Notes: generated from the sequence alone by a model not told the origin. A stretch of 64,000 nucleotides of DNA from DAIOHQ01 sp036744635 (GCA_036744635.1 DAIOHQ010000001.1:20839-84838); one strand, 5' to 3'; counted from the stretch's first letter, positions 53,110 through 63,888 are shown. Numbers and translations are program-made.

Positions 53110-53341
53110 TGAAATTTATGTCGCGCTGCTTGATGAAGGCGTGGATGTCTGGAGGCCGGTGCCGGCGAAGAAAGTCGGCGGGTCGACATACACGATCCTT
53201 CAGCCATCGGACTATGACCCGGACGACGAGAAGTGGCAATTTCCTCCAGGATCGACCGTCGAATGCGCTCCAAGGAAGACGTCGGCAGGGGTTGTTCTGG
53301 CCGCGGTGAAGTCGGTCGGGCCTGGCAGGCGCATCGCATAG
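53102..53341 (+). CDS. Putative antitoxin partner of the colicin-E5-like protein, 79 aa
   Basis: Acidic small protein starting MADEIYVALLDEGVDVWRPV and continuing with LQPSDYDPDDEKWQFPPGST. I recall a family of similar short proteins of unknown role. The eight-base overlap with the upstream gene, its size and opposite charge suggest the antitoxin of a type II module, here in toxin-first order. Start ATG 53102. The immunity function is inferred from context. Confidence 0.55.
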   Translation: MADEIYVALLDEGVDVWRPVPAKKVGGSTYTILQPSDYDPDDEKWQFPPGSTVECAPRKTSAGVVLAAVKSVGPGRRIA

Positions 53342-53413
53342 AACGCAGGGTGCAATTTATTGCGCCAATTTGATAGATGGTGCGATGAATCGCACTCAAC
53401 ATTGAGGAAACTT

Positions 53414-54456
<1,043 letters not shown>

Positions 54457-54457
<1 letters not shown>

Positions 54458-54627
54458 TGAAAATTGTCGCCGGACCATCTTCTTGCTTTTTCGTCACTGC
54501 AGTTGCAGGCCTGTTGTTGCTAATGTTCTGCAGCGGTGGAGCAGCGGGCTTTGGAGTGTTTCTGATGGCTTTCGGTGCCATTGCCTACCTGTCGTCCATC
54601 CTCTTTGGATTTGGCTCCCACAGGTAG
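54457..54627 (+). CDS. Small membrane protein, 56 aa
   Basis: Reads MKIVAGPSSCFFVTAVAGLL, then a second hydrophobic stretch FLMAFGAIAYLSSILFGFG. Two helices and a short tail SHR. Its ATG shares a base with the MoxR stop (TGATG), which suggests translational coupling. No homology recognised. It could be a membrane anchor for the MoxR complex; this is a guess from position. Confidence 0.5.
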
Positions 54628-54700
54628 TCTGCTGGTGCCTACAGGCGCTGTCAGCGATTCATGGGCGCGTTTCAGCGGAGATATTCAATGGAGCAACGTC

Positions 54701-54946
54701 ATGGCGCGCAAGGTTGTGCTTGATCCGTTTCACTGGCATGAGGCGTTGGATCGGGCGCTGATTGTCGCGGAGATGTATTATGAGCTTCTGCACGATCATC
54801 CCGCGGTGCGACAGACGCCGGTGCTGCGGAAGAAGGCTGAGAGTATTTCCGATGCGCTTTTCGATTTTTATCAATCGGTGGGCAGGGCTGACCCCGATAC
54901 TGTGACGGCTGCCAAGTCTTTGCGCCGCCGCTTGAAGAAATCCTGA
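54701..54946 (+). CDS. Hypothetical helical protein, 81 aa
   Basis: Starts MARKVVLDPFHWHEALDRAL and continues VAEMYYELLHDHPAVRQTPV, then a C-terminal KSLRRRLKKS. It is all helical with a basic end. GGAG stands seven bases before ATG 54701. No signal or membrane segment. It lies between MoxR and VapBC and is not recognised. The reading is open further upstream (to 54575), but that part lacks a ribosome site. Confidence 0.5.
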   Translation: MARKVVLDPFHWHEALDRALIVAEMYYELLHDHPAVRQTPVLRKKAESISDALFDFYQSVGRADPDTVTAAKSLRRRLKKS

Positions 54947-54975
54947 ATGGCCCACAGCGGCACTTGTCTTTTGCG

Positions 54976-54981
54976 TATAAT
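54976..54981 (+). promoter_or_regulatory. -10 box of the VapBC operon
   Basis: TATAAT 17 bases before ATG 54998, with AAAAGGAG between. This suggests VapBC has its own promoter inside the MoxR-DUF58 region. The -35 box is unclear. Confidence 0.45.
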
Positions 54982-54997
54982 CAGAAAAGGAGTATCC

Positions 54998-55213
54998 ATG
55001 CGAGCGCACACGATCAACACGGTAGTCGAAGATGACGGAGTGATTGCTGTGGAAGGCCTGCCCGTCCATGCCGGCCAGCGTGTCCAAGTAATCGTGCTGA
55101 TGCCTGATGAGTCGTCCCCGGCCGAACGATATCCCCTGCGTGGCCGCAAGCCATTCCGCTACGATCAGCCGAATGAACCAGTCGGTGAGAATGACTGGGA
55201 GAGCGGCCGATGA
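54998..55213 (+). CDS. vapB: VapB-type antitoxin
   Basis: Protein of 71 residues. The N-terminal beta-type DNA-binding half is INTVVEDDGVIAVEGLPVHA, GQRVQVIV (AbrB/MraZ-like). A charged tail follows (YDQPNEPVGENDWES), which would occupy the toxin's active site. AAAAGGAG precedes ATG 54998, and its stop overlaps the toxin start as ATGA. VapB with VapC binds its own operator; inverted sites were not resolved. Confidence 0.82.
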   Translation: MRAHTINTVVEDDGVIAVEGLPVHAGQRVQVIVLMPDESSPAERYPLRGRKPFRYDQPNEPVGENDWESGR

Positions 55214-55605
55214 TTGTTCTCGACACTCAGATATGGGTCTGGTGGGTGAATGATGAGCAGATGATCCCGCCGGCACTCCTAGGCTACTTGGAGGTCAACG
55301 AGAAGTACGGGCTGGGCGTCAGTACGATCTCGGTACTGGAAGTGGCTCGGTTAGCTGCGGCAAAACGATTGGTGCTTCCAGTACTCCTCGACGAGTGGGT
55401 GGACCAGGCGCTGCACTATCCAAATGTTTCATTAATTGAACTGAGTCCACAAATTGCAATTGAATCCACCCGGCTGCCGGAACCGTTTCATAAAGATCCG
55501 GCGGACAGAATCGTAGTCGCTACCGCCAATTCGCTGAATTCTGCATTGGCCACCACCGACGCTAAGATTCGAGCATATCCTCACGTGAAAACGATAGACT
55601 ACTAA
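55210..55605 (+). CDS. vapC: VapC-type PIN-domain toxin
   Basis: Ribonuclease of 131 residues with the PIN acidic set: Asp5 (MIVLDTQIW), Glu44 (SVLEVARLAA), Asp96/Asp99 (FHKDPADRIVVATA) and Asp117 (LATTDAKI). All residues needed for Mg-dependent RNA cleavage are present, so the toxin looks active. It overlaps vapB by four bases. The DUF58 gene begins one base past its stop. Confidence 0.9.
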   Translation: MIVLDTQIWVWWVNDEQMIPPALLGYLEVNEKYGLGVSTISVLEVARLAAAKRLVLPVLLDEWVDQALHYPNVSLIELSPQIAIESTRLPEPFHKDPADRIVVATANSLNSALATTDAKIRAYPHVKTIDY

Positions 55606-55606
55606 T

Positions 55607-56512
55607 ATGACTATTCCCGCCGTCGACAATAAGCCCACCACCCTTCTCGACCCATCCTTCATGGCGCGGCTGGACCAGCTTGATATTACCTCGCGCAAAT
55701 TGCTGGCCGGGAAAATGAAGGGAGAGCGGCGGAGCAAGCGGCGGGGGCAGTCGGTGGAATTCGCGGATTATCGCAACTACGTCGTCGGCGATGACCTGCG
55801 CTTTATCGACTGGAATATTTACGCCCGGCTGGACCGGATTTTCCTCAAGCTGTTTCTCGAAGAGGAAGATCTGTCACTGTACATCCTGATGGATGTGAGC
55901 AAGTCGTGCGACTACGGCGATCCCAACAAGGCGTTTTACATCAAGCAGGTGGCGGCGGCGCTGGGGTACATCGGGCTGGTGAATTACAACCGCGTCACCA
56001 TCGCGGCGATGAACGATGAGATCGTGGCCGACACCGGCGGGATGCGCGGGCGCAAGCGGGTGTCGCAGATGATCGATTTCATCTCCAAGCTGCAGCCGGC
56101 CGGCCCATCCAACCTGTCGGAAGCATGCCGGAAATTCGCCCTGGCCCACCGGCAGAAGGGGGTTTGCGTGGTGTTGTCGGATTTTTTCGACAAGGGTGGC
56201 TACGAGAACGGCCTGCGCTACGTGGCCGGGGGAAAGTATGACCTGTTCGCGGTGCAATGCCTCTCGCCGCAGGAGATCGACCCGGACCTGCAGGGCGACT
56301 TGAAGCTGCGCGACATGGAAGATGACGACATGGCCGAGGTGTCGATCACGCAGCCGCTGATCAAACGCTATGAGGCCAATCTCAATGCCTATTGCCTGAG
56401 CCTCAAGGATTACATCACCCGCCGGGGTGGAACGTATCTGTTCACCAGTACGGCGGTGCCGTTCGATACGCTGGTGTTGAACTATCTGCGCGAGCGGGGG
56501 CTGCTGCGGTAA
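55607..56512 (+). CDS. DUF58 domain protein (vWA-like MoxR partner)
   Basis: Protein of 301 residues. SKRRGQSVEFADYRNYVVGD and LRFIDWNIYARLDRIFLKLF are the DUF58 signature. YILMDVSKSCDYGD is a MIDAS-like D-x-S-x-S variant of the vWA fold (DVSKS), and VVLSDFFDKGGYE follows. It has no membrane segments, so it is cytoplasmic. Such proteins work with MoxR ATPases. Here the pair is separated by two small genes and a VapBC module. ATG 55607. Confidence 0.9.
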   Translation: MTIPAVDNKPTTLLDPSFMARLDQLDITSRKLLAGKMKGERRSKRRGQSVEFADYRNYVVGDDLRFIDWNIYARLDRIFLKLFLEEEDLSLYILMDVSKSCDYGDPNKAFYIKQVAAALGYIGLVNYNRVTIAAMNDEIVADTGGMRGRKRVSQMIDFISKLQPAGPSNLSEACRKFALAHRQKGVCVVLSDFFDKGGYENGLRYVAGGKYDLFAVQCLSPQEIDPDLQGDLKLRDMEDDDMAEVSITQPLIKRYEANLNAYCLSLKDYITRRGGTYLFTSTAVPFDTLVLNYLRERGLLR

Positions 56513-56537
56513 TGAATTGCGCGCGCGAAATGTCTTC

Positions 56538-56604
56538 GTAGGGCCGGCGTCTCCCCGCCCTGATTGTGGAATGCAGAAAGCGGGCGGGGAGACCCCGCCC
56601 CTAC
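56538..56604. repeat. Hairpin element, GTAGGGGCGGGG family
   Basis: Arms 56538-56560 and 56582-56604 (23 bases, about three mismatches), 21-base loop, between the DUF58 gene and the next gene. Confidence 0.85.
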
Positions 56605-56660
56605 CAATGCAAATGCCCCGGCTTTGACGTTTGGTGATTCTGCTCTTAGGCTTGTGAACT

Positions 56661-56960
56661 ATGGACGATGCGATGGTCAAGCGGTTGGCGCCGGGGGTGG
56701 TGGTGCGGGTGACGCAGCAGATCGCGGCCCGCGATCATACCTGGACCAGCGAGGTGCGGGGGACGGTGGTATCCTACCAGCAGCAGCAGACGGGAAGCTG
56801 GTTTGCCCACTCCAAGAACGACAAGCTCTGGCTGGACCGGTTGGTGATTCGCAAGGCCGATGGCGAGCTGACCACGCTGATTCTCGACGATTACAGCCAC
56901 GTCGAGGTGGAAGAGGGCGCGGCCGGCGGAACAAAGGCCGAGGCGGCGATTCCGGCATGA
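56661..56960 (+). CDS. Conserved-looking hypothetical protein, 99 aa
   Basis: Small beta-barrel-like protein: LAPGVVVRVTQQIAARDHTW, SEVRGTVVSYQQQQTGSWFA, HSKNDKLWLDRLVIRKADGE, LTTLILDDYSHVEVEEG. The regular strands recall SH3-like or YxxL small domains, but no family is recognised. No signal peptide. ATG 56661 has no strong ribosome site. It precedes the PfkB kinase gene by 74 bases. Confidence 0.6.
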   Translation: MDDAMVKRLAPGVVVRVTQQIAARDHTWTSEVRGTVVSYQQQQTGSWFAHSKNDKLWLDRLVIRKADGELTTLILDDYSHVEVEEGAAGGTKAEAAIPA

Positions 56961-57034
56961 GCTGCGGATATCAGGTTCCATTGTGACCCTGCGCCGCCGC
57001 GGGCGCCGCGCGTGACGAAATTTTTTCAACCCAC

Positions 57035-57970
57035 ATGTCCATGGACGCAGCAATTTTCGGACTCATCGTCGCCGACATCATCGCCGAGCCGATGGACCTG
57101 CGCAATCCGCCGGCGCCGGGCGGCCTGCACTTTGTGCGCTCGATTCAGCTCACCACCGGCGGCAACGTCTGCAACACCGGCGTCGCGATGGCCAAGCACG
57201 GCATGAAGGTGGCGGCGACGGGGCTGGTGGGGACGGACGTGCTGGCAGCGGCGGTCACCGAGCGGCTGAAGGCATCTCAGATCGACACCTCCGGCATGTT
57301 CACCACCGAGGCGGCGCAGACGTGTTCCACCGTCGTCGCGGTCGAGCCGGGCGGGGAGCGCTGTTTTTATTACACGCCGGGGGCGACGGCCTTGCTGGAC
57401 GCGGCATCGCTGCGGCAGTGCTTTCCGATTTTCGCGCGGTGCAGGTATGTGCAGATCGGATATTTCGGCCTGCTGCCGAAGCTCACCCCGCAGCTTCCGG
57501 AACTACTGGCCGAGTTCAAAGCGCAAAGTCCGCAGACGAAAATCGCCCTGGAAACGGTGACGCCGGTCGGACCGTGGGAACAGCTTGAGCTGATCCTGCC
57601 GCATCTCGATCTGTTCATCCCCAGCCGCGGCGAGGCGATGGCGCTGACCGGCCTGGCCGACCCGAAAGAGATGGTGGCGCAGTTCCGGCGGCACATGCCG
57701 CGGGGACTGATCGGCGTGAAGCTGGATGTCGAGGGGTGCTATCTCGATGACGGAACGCGCGCCGTCACCGTGCCGGCCTACCAGATCAAAGTGGTGGATA
57801 CCACCGGCGCCGGCGACACCTGGTTTGCCGGGCTGCTGACGGGTTTGATCCACCAGATGCCGCTGGAAAAGGCCGGGGCCTTCGCCAACCGCACCGCCGC
57901 CGATTGCTGCACAGCGCTGGGGGCGAGCGCTGGGGTGAGAGACTTCAATGACACGTTGGCGCGGCTGTGA
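57035..57970 (+). CDS. PfkB family carbohydrate kinase
   Basis: Ribokinase-like sugar kinase of 311 residues. TTGGNVCNTGVAMAKHGMKV is the first PfkB signature, and KVVDTTGAGDTWFAGLLTGL is the second, with the catalytic Asp and anion hole. It phosphorylates a sugar or nucleoside with ATP; the substrate is not evident from context. ATG 57035 (MSMD) or the second ATG 57041 may start. Length is typical. Confidence 0.9.
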   Translation: MSMDAAIFGLIVADIIAEPMDLRNPPAPGGLHFVRSIQLTTGGNVCNTGVAMAKHGMKVAATGLVGTDVLAAAVTERLKASQIDTSGMFTTEAAQTCSTVVAVEPGGERCFYYTPGATALLDAASLRQCFPIFARCRYVQIGYFGLLPKLTPQLPELLAEFKAQSPQTKIALETVTPVGPWEQLELILPHLDLFIPSRGEAMALTGLADPKEMVAQFRRHMPRGLIGVKLDVEGCYLDDGTRAVTVPAYQIKVVDTTGAGDTWFAGLLTGLIHQMPLEKAGAFANRTAADCCTALGASAGVRDFNDTLARL

Positions 57971-58013
57971 CAGACCACCGCCCCAACGGCGTCAAAATCG
58001 CTATCATCAAATC

Positions 58014-58250
58014 ATGCAAACACCAATGGTCGGCTCGTGGGTGGTGGAAGTGTTGGATGTGAAGCCATTCACGATTCACGGCGATTTGTATTATGAACTG
58101 CAGGTGAAGCGGTTGGAGGATGATGGGGGGCGGACGCTGGTGGTGCGGGTGCCGCGGCACGCGGCCAAGGCCGAGCCGCTGCGCGGGCAGCGGATGGAGA
58201 TGACATTTCTGATGGGGCAGGTGACCGGTGCGACGGTGGTGGCGCGATAA
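58014..58250 (+). CDS. Hypothetical protein, 78 aa
   Basis: Short beta-rich protein: MVGSWVVEVLDVKPFTIHGD, LYYELQVKRLEDD, RTLVVRVPRHAAKAEPLRGQ, ending MGQVTGATVVAR. It reads like a small OB-type barrel, but no family is recognised. The frame is open upstream to 57948 within the kinase gene; ATG 58014 gives the regular part. It lies 43 bases after the kinase gene and is probably co-transcribed. Confidence 0.5.
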   Translation: MQTPMVGSWVVEVLDVKPFTIHGDLYYELQVKRLEDDGGRTLVVRVPRHAAKAEPLRGQRMEMTFLMGQVTGATVVAR

Positions 58251-58267
58251 CCGCGCCGAGTTGGCGA

Positions 58268-59245
58268 TTATTCAATCGGCGGGGCCGCGGCCGGAAGCGT
58301 GGTCGATCGCGTGGTGGGGCGGGTGGTGGGAGTAGGGGGGGCGGTGAGGTCCCACGCGGTGCGCCATTCGGTCTTGATCTTTTTGAACCCCATCTTCTTA
58401 GTCAGGTGCTCTTCGAGATCGGGCATGTGGGCGGCGCCGTAGAAAAGCGCCAAGTTGGTCTTGCCGGCGTCGATCTGCTGCCGCAGCGCCTTGAGGGCGG
58501 TTTTGTTTCGTTCGGTGAGGATCACCGTGCCGTTCTTGCCATTCAGCCCGGCGATGGATGCTTCGATGTGGCCGAATTGCCGGGCAAGGATCATCTTGTA
58601 ACGGCGGGCGCGGTCGGGGGCGACCAGGGCCAGCAGCACCTCGCCCATGCTCGGCTGCTCGGCCAGCAGCTCGGGGTTGTTCATGTTGGCCAGCATGTTG
58701 CGCATCGCCAGCGTCAGCGGGGTCTCGCCGCGCTGTTCGGAGAGATCCTCGTAGGTTTCAACGTCCATGTCGGCATGCACAAAGTTGGATTTGGTGTAGT
58801 CGATTCCGTCAAGCTGATATGCAAGATCGAGGTTGTCGCCCAGAAATTTCTGAATCGAGCCGACGGTGCTGCGCGGCGAGCGGGCGGGGTCGGGCTTGGG
58901 CGGCTTGGCGCCGCGGGGCAGAACCATCTCAAAGAGCAGCGGGTCAAACTGCTCAAAGGTGTGCGCCAGGCCGGCATAGTAGGCGGCGTCGGCGATGTGT
59001 ACGGCGGCGATGAGATGAACGGTCACGCCGCGGCCATTGCGGTAGGTAACGTCGGCGGTTTCCAGGCGCCCGCCGTGCCTGCCGTCGTCGATAAAGCGCA
59101 GAAATTTTTCCGAATCGGCCGCGGCCGGACGGGTTGCGGGAAGGGCGGGACGGGTGGAGGGCTCGGCAGCGCGCATGGGTGCGGCGATTCCGATTCCGAA
59201 GAGCAGAAATACGATACAACTGAGGCGAATGATGCGTTGCTCCAT
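58268..59245 (-). CDS. Secreted TraB/GumN-like protein
   Basis: Exported protein of 325 residues with signal peptide CIVFLLFGIGIAAPMRAAEP and a TRPALPATRPAA linker. The TraB family blocks are HLIAAVHIADAAYYAGLAHT (the His of the Tiki/TraB metal site), FDPLLFEMVLPRGAK and LALFYGAAHMPDLEEHL (GxxH). Relatives are thought to be metalloproteases; activity here is inferred. The C-terminus is Thr/Pro-rich. ATG 59245; the frame is open to 59278. Confidence 0.82.
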   Translation of the reverse strand: MEQRIIRLSCIVFLLFGIGIAAPMRAAEPSTRPALPATRPAAADSEKFLRFIDDGRHGGRLETADVTYRNGRGVTVHLIAAVHIADAAYYAGLAHTFEQFDPLLFEMVLPRGAKPPKPDPARSPRSTVGSIQKFLGDNLDLAYQLDGIDYTKSNFVHADMDVETYEDLSEQRGETPLTLAMRNMLANMNNPELLAEQPSMGEVLLALVAPDRARRYKMILARQFGHIEASIAGLNGKNGTVILTERNKTALKALRQQIDAGKTNLALFYGAAHMPDLEEHLTKKMGFKKIKTEWRTAWDLTAPPTPTTRPTTRSTTLPAAAPPIE

Positions 59246-59344
59246 GACGCGAATTATACGCATTTCACTTGCATGCACGTGCGGCGCTGTTTGGAAAAAA
59301 GCGTCGGCGTTGAACGTCGGCCAGAGAGTTCGTCACAGTCAGGG

Positions 59345-60043
59345 CTAACCGGCATCGGCGGTGGGGCGGGTGTCATCGCCGGGATCGGCTGGCTGAGTGG
59401 CCGGGGCGGTGGCCGGGGGAAGGTCGTGGGCGCCGTATTCGCGCATGAGTTCCGCGACTGCCGGGGCGGCCATGCTGAGGGCGTTGGCGCCGACGTTGTT
59501 GGTGGTATCGGGATCGGCGCCATTTTCCAGGAGCATTTTTGCAGTGCCGACGTAATCCGCGCCGGGAGTGGAGACGTTGCGCGAGCCGTGTGCGCACCAG
59601 AGCAGCGGCGTACTGCGGAAGGCCATGCAGCGCAGCTCGACGCTTGCCCCATGGTTAATCAGCACGGCCGCGGAATCTTTGGAGCCCAGCCAGCAGGCCC
59701 AGTGCAGGGGCGTTCCTCCCCACTGGCCGCGGGCGTTGATGTCCGCGCCTTGATCGAGCAAGAATTCGATCATCCGCGGCTGGTTGCGGCTGGCGGCCAG
59801 GTGCAGGGCGCTGCCGTAGGGACCCCAGACAGCGGTGAGCAGGTCCGGATCCTGCTTTACCAGGCGATCGGCGCTGGAAATGTCGCCGGTGGCGACTGCG
59901 CGCAGAAACTCCTGAAGGTGGGCCGGAATATTTCCGTAAGAGGGGTGGTTGTCGCGATAGTCGCTGTAGAGATAGGCCAGGCTGCCGATGGTGGTGAGGA
60001 TCGACAGCGTCACCACAAGACGTGCTTTTTTGCCGATGACCAT
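59345..60043 (-). CDS. Membrane-anchored ankyrin repeat protein
   Basis: Protein of 232 residues. One N-terminal helix (RLVVTLSILTTIGSLAYLYS) is followed by about four ankyrin repeats. The clearest are GSALHLAASRNQPRMIEFLL, GTPLHWACWLGSKDSAAVLI and TAKMLLENGADPDTTNNVGA. The tail is Pro/Thr-rich. It is a protein-binding module facing the periplasm; the partner is unknown. ATG 60043 is preferred over the TTG at 60058. It lies 99 bases from the TraB-like gene in the same direction. Confidence 0.85.
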   Translation of the reverse strand: MVIGKKARLVVTLSILTTIGSLAYLYSDYRDNHPSYGNIPAHLQEFLRAVATGDISSADRLVKQDPDLLTAVWGPYGSALHLAASRNQPRMIEFLLDQGADINARGQWGGTPLHWACWLGSKDSAAVLINHGASVELRCMAFRSTPLLWCAHGSRNVSTPGADYVGTAKMLLENGADPDTTNNVGANALSMAAPAVAELMREYGAHDLPPATAPATQPADPGDDTRPTADAG

Positions 60044-60339
60044 GCGGCTCCCAATCAAAAACAGACGGCGCGCCGCCGGAAATGAGAACGCTCAGGATAC
60101 CCGATTCATTCCGCTGGTGGAACGAAAATCCATTGAAGTTGATCAATCATAGGCACCACGGGGGTGGTCGCCCAGCAGGCGTTTTTGCCGGGGGGAAGCG
60201 GCTTGGGCATGGGTTTTCTGGCGATAGGTGATGTCGATGGTTTGATTCATGCGGCCGCTGGCACAGGCATTCCGCGCCTGGGCGAAAGTCTGCGGCGCAG
60301 AAGTGATGATGTCAACGGACGCGTTCAAGAAAGGACGCA

Positions 60340-61476
60340 TCAGCAGGCGCGTGGCCGCCGGCGCAACAGCGCCAGCGCCCCCAGACCGATCAGCCCCAGC
60401 GACGTTGGCTCGGGAACGGTTCCCAGCACTTCGAATTCATTGATGAGCCAGTATCCGCCGCCGTTCACCACGCCGTTGGTGACGCGCACGTTGGTGACCC
60501 CATCGACCGGGTTGAACGTGTAGCCGGTTGCGCCCGCATTGCCGGCGGTGTCCCCCGCCGGATAATAGATCGCGGAAGAGACGCCCGTCACCGGATTGTA
60601 ATTTGCGCCGCCATCCGTCGAGATCTGAACGTTATAGGAAACCGGCGAATAGTTGGACGCCGCCACCAGAACCACCTGGTCCACCAGGCGCGAGCCATTG
60701 AGGTTCACCTGGAAATATTCCCCGTTCACCATGCTGTTGTTGAACCCCTCATAGCTGTTGGCGTCGCCGAGCGAACCGTGCAGGAAGGATCGGCCGGACC
60801 CCGTCCGGTTGTCGCTGTGATTGGCAGTGAGAATGTTGGTCGCGAGGGTGGTGGAGAAATTTTGAACGTTCGCCCAGTTGATCTTCGATCCATTCTGGAT
60901 CGTGCCATCGCCGATCGGTTCAATCGTGAGCAACCCCGGGCCGCCGTAGCCGCCGGTACTCTGATTCGTGGCCGAGTAATCGCCCGGTTCGAAGCGCACG
61001 CGAATGTACTGATAGTTGCCGTCGGTGGTATCGATGGTCTGCTGATTGTTGATGCCCTGGTTGGCAAGCGAGGCGTACGTCTTGACACCGATATTGGTCC
61101 AGGAAGAGCCGTCGTTCGACCCGTCGATGAAGTATTGCTTTTGCAGTTCGGTGCTTGAATTCCACGTCTCCACGCGCACGGAAGTGACCAACCGGCTTTG
61201 ATCGAGCCGTACCGCCCCCCAATACTGGCTCTGCGCAGAGGTGCTGCTATTCCACGTGAGCGCGCTATTGGGCACCCATACGAGGTTGCCCCAACGGAAG
61301 TCGCCGATCTTGCCATTGGCGGAACTGGTGCCGGAAACCTGGTATCCGCCGACCAACGGGGTAACGTCGCTGGGGGCGAGCTGCAGCCAACTGTAGTTGG
61401 TCACGTTCATCGCGGCCAACGAGGGAGTCGCGCCCGCTAGCAGCAACAGCGCGAACAGGGAACGGGATATACGCAT
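60340..61476 (-). CDS. PEP-CTERM protein with discoidin-like domains
   Basis: Exported protein of 378 residues. Signal peptide SLFALLLLAGATPSLAA; two regions with the pattern of F5/8-type C (discoidin) carbohydrate-binding modules (VRLDQSRLVTSVRVETWNSS, YIRVRFEPGDYSA; LNGSRLVDQVVLVAASNYSP). The C-terminal sorting signal is VPEPTSLGLIGLGALALLRR. Such proteins are handled by an exosortase and end up at the cell surface, often with exopolysaccharide. No exosortase gene is in the window. ATG 61476. A 35-residue frame downstream (60143-60250) is not supported. Confidence 0.9.
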   Translation of the reverse strand: MRISRSLFALLLLAGATPSLAAMNVTNYSWLQLAPSDVTPLVGGYQVSGTSSANGKIGDFRWGNLVWVPNSALTWNSSTSAQSQYWGAVRLDQSRLVTSVRVETWNSSTELQKQYFIDGSNDGSSWTNIGVKTYASLANQGINNQQTIDTTDGNYQYIRVRFEPGDYSATNQSTGGYGGPGLLTIEPIGDGTIQNGSKINWANVQNFSTTLATNILTANHSDNRTGSGRSFLHGSLGDANSYEGFNNSMVNGEYFQVNLNGSRLVDQVVLVAASNYSPVSYNVQISTDGGANYNPVTGVSSAIYYPAGDTAGNAGATGYTFNPVDGVTNVRVTNGVVNGGGYWLINEFEVLGTVPEPTSLGLIGLGALALLRRRPRAC

Positions 61477-61652
61477 GAATTCCTCCGACTGCTCAAACTA
61501 GGAAAATGAAATGACAACTTAAATTTACCCGATAATGGCGAAACTGCAAGGGAAATGCGCCATTTTTTTGCCGTCCGGCAATATCGTGCTAAGTCTTCTC
61601 GTTCTAATGACTTGAGTGTGAAATCGGATCACGGGAGATTATACTGCTGCCC

Positions 61653-62534
61653 ATGAGCGACACATGGACGGTGCGGCGTCTGCTGGAGTGGACGACGCCG
61701 TTTTTCAGCCGCAAGGAGGTGGATTCGCCGCGTTTGTCGGCGGAATTGCTGCTGGCTCATGTGCTGTCGGTGCCGCGCATCAAGCTCTATACCGATTACG
61801 AGCACCCGCTGGCCGATGCGGAATTGTCGCGCTATCGCGATCTTGTCAAGCGGGCTAGTGAACACGAGCCCATCGCCTATCTCACTGGCAGGGCGCATTT
61901 TTTCAGCTTGGAATTTGAGGTTGGCCCCGGCGTGCTCATTCCCCGGCCGGACACCGAGACGCTGGTGGAAAACGTGCTGCAGCTCACCCGGCACCAGGTC
62001 GGGATGGAGGCGCCGCGGGTGCTGGATCTCTGTACCGGCAGCGGCTGCATCGCCGCCGCCATCGCCCATCGGCTGAAGAGCGCGGTGGTCGTCGCCACCG
62101 ATATCAGTCCCCAGGCGGTCGAGACGGCCACCCGCAACATGCAGCAGCTTGGCCTGGCCGAGCGCGTCACGGTGGCGCTGGGCGATCTGTTCGAGCCTCT
62201 GAAGCAGATGGTCGATGCCGCGCCGTTCGACCTGATCGTGAGCAATCCGCCTTACATCCCGTCGGCCATGATCGAGGAACTGGACCGCAACGTGCGCGAC
62301 TACGAGCCGCGCGAGGCGCTGGATGGAGGGATCGACGGATTTATCATCCATCGCCGCATTCTGGAGCAGGCCGGGGATCGGTTGCGCGGCGGCGGGCAGA
62401 TTTACCTGGAGATCATGTTCGACCAGGGTGAGGCGGCGCGCGGGCTGTTCGCAACACATCCGGAGTTCAGCAACGTCAAGGTGCTGAAGGATCTCGGCGG
62501 GCGCGACAGAGTGCTGACGGCGCAGCGGAGCTAG
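61653..62534 (+). CDS. prmC: Peptide chain release factor N5-glutamine methyltransferase
   Basis: SAM-dependent methylase of 293 residues that modifies the GGQ glutamine of release factors. RPDTETLVENVLQ (99-111) follows the IPRPDTE block, VLDLCTGSGCIAAAIA (123-138) binds SAM, and IVSNPPYI (195-202) is the catalytic NPPY motif. The helical N-terminus (RLLEWTTPFFSRKEVDSPRL) is the release-factor-binding domain. Standard length. ATG 61653. No prfA gene is next to it in this window. Confidence 0.94.
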   Translation: MSDTWTVRRLLEWTTPFFSRKEVDSPRLSAELLLAHVLSVPRIKLYTDYEHPLADAELSRYRDLVKRASEHEPIAYLTGRAHFFSLEFEVGPGVLIPRPDTETLVENVLQLTRHQVGMEAPRVLDLCTGSGCIAAAIAHRLKSAVVVATDISPQAVETATRNMQQLGLAERVTVALGDLFEPLKQMVDAAPFDLIVSNPPYIPSAMIEELDRNVRDYEPREALDGGIDGFIIHRRILEQAGDRLRGGGQIYLEIMFDQGEAARGLFATHPEFSNVKVLKDLGGRDRVLTAQRS

Positions 62535-62583
62535 GACGTTGTCATCATTGTCCCGATAGGACAACGATGCCTGCTTTGATTCT

Positions 62584-62635
62584 GTAGGGTGGGCGTACTC
62601 GCCCACCGCCGTAACGGTGGGCGAGTACGCCCACC
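62584..62635. repeat. GTAGGGTGGGC hairpin element at the nrfH deletion junction
   Basis: Left arm 62584-62608; right arm 62615-62635, cut short by four or five bases where nrfH sequence begins. Six-base loop. Same family as 26822-26885. Confidence 0.88.
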
Positions 62636-62922
62636 ATCACGCGCTGGCCGGCTGCGTGGATTGCCACCTGCCCCACGAGATCATCCCCAAATATCTCGCG
62701 AAGGCGGAGAACGGCTATCACCACTCCAAGGGGTTTACGTTTGGGGACTTTCACGAGCCGATCATGATCAAGCCGCGAAACGCGGAAATCCTGCAGGATA
62801 ATTGTCTGAAGTGCCACGGCGAATTCGTACACGCGATCGTGCGCGGCAGCAGCGACGGACCGAATGCCGTGTCGTGCGTACACTGCCACACCAACGTCGG
62901 CCACGGCGCGGTGCGGCAATAG
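62617..62922 (+). pseudogene. nrfH: nrfH remnant (cytochrome c nitrite reductase small subunit), N-terminus missing
   Basis: The reading begins inside the hairpin arm and continues HHALAGCVDCHLPHEIIPKY, KGFTFGDFHEPIMIKPRN, NCLKCHGEFVH and CVHCHTNVGHG. These are the last three CxxCH haem sites and the conserved middle of NrfH, the membrane quinol-oxidising partner of nitrite reductase. The membrane helix and the first haem site are missing. A GTG in the repeat (62617) opens the frame but cannot replace the export signal. It is therefore treated as non-functional. Confidence 0.85.
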
Positions 62923-62949
62923 GAAAGGACGCAACAATCCGATACCCCC

Positions 62950-63816
<867 letters not shown>

Positions 63817-63862
63817 GATAGAATTCGCCCTCATTCGCTCGGTATGGAATTACTCACAGACT

Positions 63863-63888
63863 GTAGGATGAGCGCACTCACCCACCGC
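63863..63888. repeat. Single arm of a GTAGGGTGGGC-type element
   Basis: GTAGGATGAGCGCACTCACC followed by CACCGC: a diverged left arm without a matching right arm nearby. Confidence 0.5.

Noticed and set aside
60143..60250. 35-codon open frame after the PEP-CTERM gene
   Set aside because: No ribosome site and no pattern; probably chance.
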